Shown: positions 57,012 through 64,000 of the stretch, piece after piece | How positions within the stretch are numbered: the first letter of the stretch is position 1 | How the letters are laid out: the number at the start of each line of letters is the position of its first letter | From: Hyphomonadaceae bacterium | GTDB taxonomy: Bacteria; Pseudomonadota; Alphaproteobacteria; Caulobacterales; Hyphomonadaceae | Assembly: GCA_024742355.1 (NCBI GenBank) | Contig: JANSYM010000002.1 | Location: 248,001 to 312,000 of the forward strand | Direction: 5' to 3' | DNA: 64,000 nucleotides | Notes under the pieces: model-generated | Told to the model about the DNA's origin: nothing | Database searches by the model: none | What the model saw: the letters and a program-made list of their open reading frames with translations, nothing else | Position numbers and translations under genes: made by a program

Positions 57012-60000
57012 GTGGCCAAGGCAAAATACTATGACCGCATCAAGGAACTCGAACAGTTAGAGGCCGGTAAGCCCCCGAACAGGCGCGCGATCGACGACAC
57101 AGAATTCGATTTCTCAGTCCTGAAATCAAAATCCTTTTTCGGTCGGTTGATTGCCAGCCTGATGCAGCAGCGCTGGGTCTATGCGCTGCTCAGAATCTGG
57201 TGCCCGGTCATCAAGCTGAATGGCATCCATTTCGTCACACGCTATCAGGATGTCGACTATATCCGCAAAAACGATGCCCGGTTCGAAGCCCCTTATCACC
57301 GAGAGATGGACGTGCTTACCGGCGGCGCCGGGTTTCTGCTCGGCATGGGGCGCGGGCCAGATTATGACCGCCAGTTTCAGTGCATCATGCGCGGCATGGC
57401 CGGACAGCCGCCTGCGTTCCAGCGCGGCGACCTGCAAAAATTCGTCATTCCCAAAGCTGCCGCCACGGCCGACCAGCTGATTTCTGCTGCTGCTGGCGAA
57501 TGCGATGTCATCGAAGATTATCTCAACCGCATCGCGGTCGAGACCTGCTGCCATCACTACGGGCTCGAACCGGAAGACCCGAATGCGTTTGCCCGCTGGT
57601 TGATGTCGCTGAGCGCCCTGCTCTTTGCTGACTATCAGGGTGAAGCCCACATTCGCGACCTCGCCATGGCAGGCGCCAAACGTATACATCCGGTGACCGA
57701 CACGGCCATTGCCCAGGCACGCTATTGCCGGCAATTTCCGGACGAGGCCGCGGTCCGGCATGGCCAGGCTTATTGTGACTGGATATCCGACACGGTGATT
57801 GGTCGCCTCGTCGCGCAGCAGCTCGCGGACCCTGTGAACGGCCCGAGCGATGCAGATATTCGCGGCATGATTATGGGTCTCGCTGTGGGCTTCGTTCCGA
57901 CTGGTGCTGGCGGCGGCGGCGGCATCCTTGAAGTACTGTTGCGCAATCCGGGCGCCATGAAACGCGCAAAAGCCGCAGCGCGGGCGGGCGATGACGATCT
58001 GCTCGAACGCATCCTGCTGGAAGCCATGCGGTTCAAACCGCCCATCCTGCCCGGCCTGCCGCGCTATGTCGTCGGCGATGCGACCCCGGACCATGAGGCG
58101 CCACGCAACAAGCGGGTCGACAAGATCCCAGCCGGCGCCACCATCCTTGCTGCCTCGTTCTCAGCGATGTTTGACGGCCGCAAGTTCGGCCGCAGCATCA
58201 AGCACTTTGATGAACACCGGGAACTGTCCGGCGAAGACCTCTCCTTTGGCGGCCCGGACTTCCTTCATTATTGCTTCGGCGAACAGATCTTCCGGGCGAT
58301 GATCACGCAAGCGTTCAAGCGCCTGCTCACCTGTGACGGGTTGAAACCGGCGCCCGGCAAGGCTGGCAAAATGCAACGCACGGGCCCCTTCCCGGTCCAT
58401 ATGCACATGCAGTTTGCACCGGATGCGGGCCACCGGCACCACTCCATGTTGACGATTTGCCTGCCGCTCGACCGGCCTGATGATGCGGCGCGGATCAATC
58501 GCTGGCTGGACGAGCTCGGCAATCCGGCGGGCACGCAGGCGCGCGACGGCTTGATGGCCGCGCAGAACATCCATTTCACGCACATGACCGCGATTGCCGA
58601 CGAGGCGCGCGATATCCCGGCCAATCTGCTCATCGAGCTGAATGCAGACGGCGATGCAGAAGCGGCAATTGGGGCGTTCGTGGACGGTCTCTGGGACGTC
58701 GATCCATTCCAGAAAATCATGTCCACTGCGCTAGGGTTGAAAAAGGCGACGCCGGACAAAGTCAAATCGAAGCTTCGCAGGCACAATTACGAGCTCAAGA
58801 TCACGCCCTGGCCGGACCCGAAACAGAAGACGATGGGGCTCAACTTTAACGGCCTGCCCGAGCAATCCGTCCCGCAGGTCAGGGAGGAGCGCGCGCTTGC
58901 GCGGGATGCGCGCGGTCATCTCGACACGCTGCTTCAATCCCGCGGTGGCAGCGATCCATCGGCGCGTGAAGCGGTCGAGTATATTCGCCGCCAACTCAAA
59001 CACAGCACGGACAGCAGCGACGCGGCGCGATTGGTGCGACCGGTCCAGAAAGCCCCCTCCGTCTCGCGCCGCCCGACATTGCCACTCGGCGAAACGCTCA
59101 GCCTGTACCTGCAGGATCGCGGATTCCAGGTCACGGTATTGGGCGGCATGGGCCTGTTCTGGCTCGCCTATTTGCTGTTTCTCTATGGCGGCATCCCGAG
59201 CGCGATCAGCTGGCCCTGGATCGGAAAAGCCGCCGTCAATCTCGTCCATATCGGGTTTGCATTTGGGCTGTTCTACATGCTGAACGCCTTGCGCCAGCGC
59301 CTGTTCGGCGGTGGATCAAAAACCGCTCCTGTCGGATGGGCGGTGGCAACGACCCTGCTCTATCTGGTGCTGACGCCGATCGGGATTTGGGGCGCCGGGG
59401 CGCTCGATATCGTCGCTCAGCCAGACTATGTCGCGCGCGTCTTTGCGTTGATAGCGTTTGCCTGGAAACTCGCTTTGTCTGCAATCTTTGGGACGCTCCT
59501 GTGGCTGATTGCTGTTCTCGGATTTGGCTTTCTGTTCCTCCGGCTGCTGAAATCCAGCGAGGACGGCATGCCGCCGGAAGATAGCGACCTCGATCTGGAA
59601 AAGTACCAGGACATCATGCGCCGGGAAAACCAGTCGGATCACGCGCAAAACCACATCGTTTTCGTGACCCCGCTCAAGGACAATCCGCGCTGGTTGCGGC
59701 GGGTGACGATGTTTATCGGCTTCTATTTCATCAAGACCCTGGTCCTGTACCGATTCCGGTTCGGCTTCGTCCTCGATCTCGGGACCATCCACTTTGCCCG
59801 CTGGTTCCTTTTGCCCAAGTCCCACACCATGGTGTTCTACTCGAATTATGATGGCAGCGGGGAATCCTATTTCGAGGATTTCGTCACCAAGGCACGCTGG
59901 GGACAGACCGGTGTCTGGAGCAATGGCAAGGGCTTCCCGGAAACCGAGAACCTGTTGTTCAAGGGCGCCAAGGATGCGACCCGGTTCAAGCGCTGGATCA

Positions 60001-61685
60001 GACACCACCAACAGGTGTCGCGGTTCTGGTTCGCCCGCTTCAAGGACCTGTCGACGCGCGACATTCGGCGCAATGCGATGATCTGCGAAGGCCTGGCAAA
60101 GGCCCGGACCGATAGCGAGTACCGCGCCCTGATCGAGCTGATGAGCACGCGTCCACGCGCCGAGAGCACGCTGGAAACACGTGAGATCCAGAGCCTCATC
60201 CTGCGCGGCATGGGCAATCTGAAGGCGGCGCAGATGATCGCGCTGAACTTCCCGGACACGGGCGCAGATGGCAATGCCGCGCTGGCCAGCTGGCTGGCGG
60301 ACCTGTCCGGCTTGTCGACGACGCCGGTGCATGCCCGCGCAACGTTTGATGCGCGGCTGAACAAGGATGAGACGCACGCCATCAATGTCGCGCTCTCGCC
60401 GGGTGGGTTGCGACGCCTGCGCCTGCAAGAGCTGCATCATGTCCATGAGGGCCTGGAAAGCGACAGTTTCGCCTCCCTGCCCGGCGCGTTTCGAAGCGGG
60501 ATGGTGAGTGATGGCCGACAGCAGATCCTCGGCGACGACAATCACGATGACTGGACCTGGGGCGGCGACGCCGCGCCGGACGCCGTGTTGATGATCTATG
60601 CAAAAGACGCGGGCGCGCTTGAGACACTCGTCTCCGCCGAACGCAATGCGCTGCAGGCCGCGGGCTTCACTGTCGCGAAACAGATTGAGACCCAGACCAT
60701 TGCCGAGAAGCCGATGCGCGAGCCGTTCGGCTTTGTCGACGGCGTGTCGCAGCCAGTGATTCGCGGCGCGCCGGCCAGCCTGGCACCGCATAACCAGATG
60801 CATGTCGTCGAGCCCGGCGAATTCGTGCTCGGCTATCGCGACAATACCGAATACTTCCCGACCTCGCCGATGGTGAACGCCCTGGCGCCTGGCGCGGCCC
60901 ATCTGCCCTCACTGCCCGCCCATGCGCTGGACGATTACCCGGCTTTTGGCAGCGACCCGCAGACGGCGCCAAAAGACCTCGGCAAGAACGGGTCTTTCCT
61001 GGTCATTCGCCAATTGGAACAGGACAAGGCCGGGTTTGCGGCACATCTGAAAACCCAGGCCGACAAAGCGCGCGCCGAGTACGGCCTCAGCTATATTGAT
61101 GAGGACTGGCTCGCCGCGAAAGTCATGGGGCGGTGGAAGAATGGCTCTTCCCTCGTGCGCCATCCCGACAAGGCGGATCGGTCGCCGTCGCCCGAGCTCA
61201 GCGTCGATGATAATTCGTTTCAATTCGGGGCCGAAGACCCGCAAGGCTTGAAATGTCCCTTCGGCGCCCATATCCGCCGCGCCAATCCGCGCGACAGTCA
61301 GGACCCGGCGGCGGCCGAGCGCCAGATCGCCTTGTCCAACCGCCATCGCCTGCTGCGCCGCGGGCGGGCTTATCGCGAGGGGGCGAATGAGAATAAAGGT
61401 CTGCTCTTCATGTGCCTGAACGCCAATCTCGAGCGCCAGTTCGAATTCGTCCAGCAAACCTGGCTCAATAACCCGCGCTTCCACGGCCTGCAGGACGAGT
61501 ATGACTCCATCGCCGGACACGCGTCGGGCGCCGAGAACAGGCTTTCCATTCCAACGGCGGCGGGGCCCATTCAGGTCAAAGGCCTGCAATCCTTCGTGAC
61601 CATGAAAGGCGGCGGCTATTTCTTCATGCCGAGCCGCTCTGCGCTGCGCTTCCTGAGCACCTATGTCGGCGCGCAAGCGACTTAG
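57012..61685 (+). CDS. Cytochrome P450-like / membrane / DyP-type peroxidase fusion protein
   Basis: 1557 residues. Residues about 45-440 look like a cytochrome P450: ExxR as E337-A-M-R340, and a cysteine-ligand region FGGPDFLHYCFG with C421. The I-helix area is a glycine run (TGAGGGGG, about 297-304) instead of the usual AGxxT oxygen-activation motif. Residues about 460-600 and 880-1000 hold two copies of a small domain. Four to five membrane helices lie at about 707-846. Residues about 1100-1550 are a DyP-type peroxidase with G1240-FVDG (GxxDG), proximal heme ligand H1420 in CPFGAHIRRANPRD and RRGRAY (about 1449-1454). Two heme sites are therefore expected. No N-terminal signal peptide is seen. 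The start is GTG with AGGAGGG. The stop overlaps the convergent DUF1622 stop. The domain calls are from motifs; the function as a whole is unknown. Confidence 0.8.
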   Translation: MAKAKYYDRIKELEQLEAGKPPNRRAIDDTEFDFSVLKSKSFFGRLIASLMQQRWVYALLRIWCPVIKLNGIHFVTRYQDVDYIRKNDARFEAPYHREMDVLTGGAGFLLGMGRGPDYDRQFQCIMRGMAGQPPAFQRGDLQKFVIPKAAATADQLISAAAGECDVIEDYLNRIAVETCCHHYGLEPEDPNAFARWLMSLSALLFADYQGEAHIRDLAMAGAKRIHPVTDTAIAQARYCRQFPDEAAVRHGQAYCDWISDTVIGRLVAQQLADPVNGPSDADIRGMIMGLAVGFVPTGAGGGGGILEVLLRNPGAMKRAKAAARAGDDDLLERILLEAMRFKPPILPGLPRYVVGDATPDHEAPRNKRVDKIPAGATILAASFSAMFDGRKFGRSIKHFDEHRELSGEDLSFGGPDFLHYCFGEQIFRAMITQAFKRLLTCDGLKPAPGKAGKMQRTGPFPVHMHMQFAPDAGHRHHSMLTICLPLDRPDDAARINRWLDELGNPAGTQARDGLMAAQNIHFTHMTAIADEARDIPANLLIELNADGDAEAAIGAFVDGLWDVDPFQKIMSTALGLKKATPDKVKSKLRRHNYELKITPWPDPKQKTMGLNFNGLPEQSVPQVREERALARDARGHLDTLLQSRGGSDPSAREAVEYIRRQLKHSTDSSDAARLVRPVQKAPSVSRRPTLPLGETLSLYLQDRGFQVTVLGGMGLFWLAYLLFLYGGIPSAISWPWIGKAAVNLVHIGFAFGLFYMLNALRQRLFGGGSKTAPVGWAVATTLLYLVLTPIGIWGAGALDIVAQPDYVARVFALIAFAWKLALSAIFGTLLWLIAVLGFGFLFLRLLKSSEDGMPPEDSDLDLEKYQDIMRRENQSDHAQNHIVFVTPLKDNPRWLRRVTMFIGFYFIKTLVLYRFRFGFVLDLGTIHFARWFLLPKSHTMVFYSNYDGSGESYFEDFVTKARWGQTGVWSNGKGFPETENLLFKGAKDATRFKRWIRHHQQVSRFWFARFKDLSTRDIRRNAMICEGLAKARTDSEYRALIELMSTRPRAESTLETREIQSLILRGMGNLKAAQMIALNFPDTGADGNAALASWLADLSGLSTTPVHARATFDARLNKDETHAINVALSPGGLRRLRLQELHHVHEGLESDSFASLPGAFRSGMVSDGRQQILGDDNHDDWTWGGDAAPDAVLMIYAKDAGALETLVSAERNALQAAGFTVAKQIETQTIAEKPMREPFGFVDGVSQPVIRGAPASLAPHNQMHVVEPGEFVLGYRDNTEYFPTSPMVNALAPGAAHLPSLPAHALDDYPAFGSDPQTAPKDLGKNGSFLVIRQLEQDKAGFAAHLKTQADKARAEYGLSYIDEDWLAAKVMGRWKNGSSLVRHPDKADRSPSPELSVDDNSFQFGAEDPQGLKCPFGAHIRRANPRDSQDPAAAERQIALSNRHRLLRRGRAYREGANENKGLLFMCLNANLERQFEFVQQTWLNNPRFHGLQDEYDSIAGHASGAENRLSIPTAAGPIQVKGLQSFVTMKGGGYFFMPSRSALRFLSTYVGAQAT

Positions 61686-62116
61686 GTCTTGTTCGCGTGC
61701 GGCGCCTCGATTTCGTGGATTTCCCGGCCCAGGAAGAAGGAAATCGCGGTCCGGATCAGCACCAGAAGGCCGACAAAAATCAGGTCTGTGAGCTCTCGTG
61801 TGATCACCGTGTGGACGATGTCCGACGCGATCATGAATTCGAGACCCGTCAGAATATACGTCCCGAGAATCGTGCGCGCGGCGTTGAGGTTGCCGAGGTT
61901 CTTGGTCAGGCCAACGCCATGTCGCAAGCCAGCCAGGAGGCGAAACAGCGACACGAAGAAGCCGAACAAGATCAGCGCAACGCCGATCAGGTCGATACAG
62001 ATCGCCAGGCCCTCCAGCGCGTGTGCGACAGGCGCATCCAGTCCGAACGGCAAATGCTCAAGTGATGTCCCGCCGGTCATGCCGTCCATGGGATGAGTTG
62101 AATCAGACGTGCTCAT
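61682..62116 (-). CDS. DUF1622 family membrane protein
   Basis: 144 residues. Three to four membrane helices are seen: ALEGLAICIDLIGVALILFGFFVSLF, then ARTILGTYILTGLEFMIASDIVHTVI, then DLIFVGLLVLIRTAISFFLGRE. The phrases LGTYILTGLEFMIASDI and LIRTAISFFLGREI are the DUF1622 hallmark. Function is unknown. The ATG overlaps the stop of the Rieske-TPP gene by one base (TGATG; a GTG one codon earlier would give a GTGA overlap), so the two are translated together. Its TAA and the TAG of the convergent P450-DyP gene share the four bases TTAG, leaving no room for a terminator between them. Confidence 0.85.
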   Translation of the reverse strand: MSTSDSTHPMDGMTGGTSLEHLPFGLDAPVAHALEGLAICIDLIGVALILFGFFVSLFRLLAGLRHGVGLTKNLGNLNAARTILGTYILTGLEFMIASDIVHTVITRELTDLIFVGLLVLIRTAISFFLGREIHEIEAPHANKT

Positions 62117-64000
62117 CACAACAGCTCCGCATCGGTGATGACTTCAATCAAAGACGGGCCATCATGCGCAATCGCCTTGGCGAGCGCCGCGTCGAGCTCC
62201 TCGCGTGTCTTGACCAGTTCGCCCATACCGCCGCAGGAGCGGGCAAAGCCGGCAAAGCTCGGATTGACCAGGCTGGTCTGCCAGACTTCAAACTCGGCGG
62301 CCTTCTGCTCCTTGGAGATTTTGCCCAGTTCGGAATTGTTCATCAGGACATGCGTGATGTTCATGCCGTATTTGACCGCAGTGGTGAATTCCATCGCGTA
62401 CTGCCCGAAGCCGCCATCGCCAGAGACCGAGACAACCTTGCGGCCCTTGTAAGGCCCCTCTTCCTGTGTCGCCGCCCAGGCGCCCATGGCGGCCGGGAAC
62501 GAGAAGCCGATGGAGCCGAGATAGCCTGACATCAGGACGCGCTGCTGGCCCGTCGGTTCAAAATAGCGCCCAAAGGAATAGGTGTTGTTGCCAACATCTA
62601 CGGGCAAGATCGCATCCTCTGGCGCATGCCGTGTCAGCGCTTCGAACAAGGCCGCTGCGGAGACGCCTTTGCCACGGTCTTCACCGACGCGGCTTTCTTT
62701 CTCGGCCCGCCAATGTGTCCAGCGCTCAGCAACTTCGCCGCGCATGTCGGTCGAAGCGGCGCCGCCGCGGGCCATCTCTGCCTTGAGCAGGTCTGCGGTA
62801 ACGGCAACATCGCCCATGACCGGGACCGTCACCGGGTGACGCTTGGCAAGGCGCATCGGGTCAGTATCGACCTGAATGGTCGGGGCGCCTTCATAGATGC
62901 CGGTATGGTCTGAGAAACTCGAGCCGAAGACCAGCAGCAGGTCCGCTTCATTCATGAACCAGCTGGCAATCGGGGTTCCGGACCGGCCCATGACGCCGGC
63001 GGCGAGTGGATGATCGTCGCCAATCTGCCCTTTGGCCTTGAACGTGGTGGCAACCGGCGCACCGAGTTGTTCGGCAAGCGCAATCACGCTCTCCATGCCA
63101 TTGAGCGCGCCATAGCCGACGATGATCATCGGGCGCTTGGCGCCTTTCAGCAGATCGGCCGCCTCTTTCAGCGCTGATGGCGGCGGACCAACGCAGAGAT
63201 TGGCCATTCGGCCCTCGGGCCCATAAGCCTCAGCCCCTTCCGGCGCCGGCTTCGGCTGGACATTGTCCGGGAACACCAGGTGCCCGACGCCGCGTTGCAG
63301 GATCGAGGTTTTGATCGCCTGCGTCATCAGCAGGGCATGATCAGAGGTCAGGTGCACGGTCTCGGAAAACTCGGCGACAGCTTCAAACGCGGCTTCCAGA
63401 TCAATGTCCTGGAAGGCGTGCACGCCGACGACCTGGTCCTGGACCTGGCCCGTCAGAGCCAGTGCCGGGGCACCGTCGACCTTGGCATCCCAGAGCCCGG
63501 TCAGCAGATTGGTCGCGCCTGGGCCAGCAATCGTCAGAGCCGCTGCAGGGTGTCCGGTCAGCTTGCCGTATCCGGAACAGGCGAACGCGGCGGCGCCTTC
63601 ATGGCGAATGCCGTAATAGCGCAGATTGCCTTCGGCTTCCTGCACGCGCAGTGCATCCGCCAGACCAAGATTAGAGTGGCCAACCATACCGAACACGCTG
63701 GTAACGCCCCAATTGGTCATCGTCTCGGCCATCACGTCGGCAATCGTCCGGGCGCGTGGCGGCAATGCCGGAACGCCGACATAGATGCCATCATCACGGA
63801 TATCGACATCGAACATGTCCTGGCCGGTATCTTCGTGCCCGCCAGGCGGCTTGCCGGTCAGCGGGTCAAAGTCCCAGCCATGCCACGGGCAGCGCAACCA
63901 GCACTCATCGTCAACGCCTTTCTCGATCGAGCCTTCACCAAGCGGACCGCCCTGGTGTGGACACTTATTGTCCATCGCCGCGTACTGGCCCTTGTGATGC
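62116..64000 (-). CDS. Rieske [2Fe-2S] domain fused to thiamine diphosphate-dependent enzyme, 5' end beyond window
   Basis: At least 628 codons are in the window. The frame stays open to position 64000, so the ATG at 63975 is internal. The Rieske cluster ligands are complete: CPH in DNKCPHQGG and CPWH in RCPWHGWDF. After a short linker comes a full acetolactate synthase/pyruvate oxidase-like protein: RHEGAAAFACSGYGKLTG with the TPP-activating glutamate, a central domain, and the TPP motif SGDGGFGQYAMEF...MNNSELGK. The reaction is unknown; family members decarboxylate 2-oxo acids. A Rieske cluster on such an enzyme suggests electron removal from the TPP intermediate or redox sensing (inference). 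It is coupled to the DUF1622 gene downstream. Confidence 0.85.
   Translation of the reverse strand, partial: HHKGQYAAMDNKCPHQGGPLGEGSIEKGVDDECWLRCPWHGWDFDPLTGKPPGGHEDTGQDMFDVDIRDDGIYVGVPALPPRARTIADVMAETMTNWGVTSVFGMVGHSNLGLADALRVQEAEGNLRYYGIRHEGAAAFACSGYGKLTGHPAAALTIAGPGATNLLTGLWDAKVDGAPALALTGQVQDQVVGVHAFQDIDLEAAFEAVAEFSETVHLTSDHALLMTQAIKTSILQRGVGHLVFPDNVQPKPAPEGAEAYGPEGRMANLCVGPPPSALKEAADLLKGAKRPMIIVGYGALNGMESVIALAEQLGAPVATTFKAKGQIGDDHPLAAGVMGRSGTPIASWFMNEADLLLVFGSSFSDHTGIYEGAPTIQVDTDPMRLAKRHPVTVPVMGDVAVTADLLKAEMARGGAASTDMRGEVAERWTHWRAEKESRVGEDRGKGVSAAALFEALTRHAPEDAILPVDVGNNTYSFGRYFEPTGQQRVLMSGYLGSIGFSFPAAMGAWAATQEEGPYKGRKVVSVSGDGGFGQYAMEFTTAVKYGMNITHVLMNNSELGKISKEQKAAEFEVWQTSLVNPSFAGFARSCGGMGELVKTREELDAALAKAIAHDGPSLIEVITDAELL

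Noticed and set aside
59316-60902. 528-codon minus-strand frame opposite the P450-DyP gene
   Set aside because: The plus-strand frame carries the heme and membrane motifs. The reverse frame has low-complexity composition and no recognisable family.
63973-63975. ATG as the real start of the Rieske-TPP gene
   Set aside because: The frame remains open to the window edge, and the codons before it (His-Lys-Gly-Gln-Tyr-Ala-Ala) look like a Rieske domain continuing upstream.

Overview
The window looks like a chromosomal segment of an alphaproteobacterium, most probably in the Caulobacterales/Hyphomonadaceae neighbourhood (inference). Three things point there. Gene orders are typical of the class: rpsB-tsf-pyrH-frr-uppS-cdsA-dxr-rseP-bamA-skp-lpxD-lpxA-lpxI-lpxB, and trpE-G-D-C...lexA-comEC-gltX-gltA. 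PdhB carries its own lipoyl domain, and ProS is the short form. Starts are tightly overlapped (ATGA, GTGA, TTGA). Coding density is high: the longest stretch without a gene is about 220 bases (4125-4343). I see no tRNA, rRNA, insertion sequence, integrase or CRISPR array.

Layout. 1-4.1 kb (minus strand): pyruvate dehydrogenase genes pdhA-pdhB-(pdhC start), ftsB and eno, with an eno terminator folded over the ftsB translation start. 4.3-11.3 kb: a partial Tad/Flp pilus locus (cpaC-cpaE-cpaF-tadB-tadC), with cpaB facing it from the opposite strand. 11.5-15.9 kb (minus): rpmF, a phospholipase C-like lipoprotein, pyrG, secG and tpiA. 16-23.7 kb (plus): a PpiD-like chaperone coupled to trpE-trpG, an antisense DHFR-fold gene, then trpD-trpC-acetyltransferase-lexA. 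23.7-28.6 kb: comEC (minus), then gltX and gltA (plus). 28.6-42.8 kb (minus): lipid A, outer-membrane biogenesis, isoprenoid, phospholipid and translation genes in one almost gapless array. 43-50 kb (minus): dnaE, lolD-lolC and proS.

50-64 kb is the accessory part. It holds a membrane-bound AraC regulator beside a sterol desaturase-family oxygenase, a membrane-anchored sulfatase coupled to a DhlA-like haloalkane dehalogenase, and a class III nucleotide cyclase with TolB-like and TPR regions. A CRP-type palindrome then lies immediately before a 1557-residue gene. That protein joins a cytochrome P450-like domain, a duplicated small domain, several membrane helices and a DyP-type peroxidase domain. 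The window ends, on the minus strand, with a DUF1622 membrane protein coupled to a Rieske-thiamine diphosphate enzyme fusion that runs off the edge.

How it fits together. The first 50 kb is core physiology: central carbon entry, envelope assembly, translation, tryptophan, SOS control and replication. The last 14 kb reads as an oxidative/detoxifying set (desulfation, dehalogenation, heme oxidation, Rieske-linked TPP chemistry), possibly under cyclic-nucleotide control. The strongest candidate for an undescribed system is the P450-membrane-DyP fusion with its cyclase/CRP-site context.
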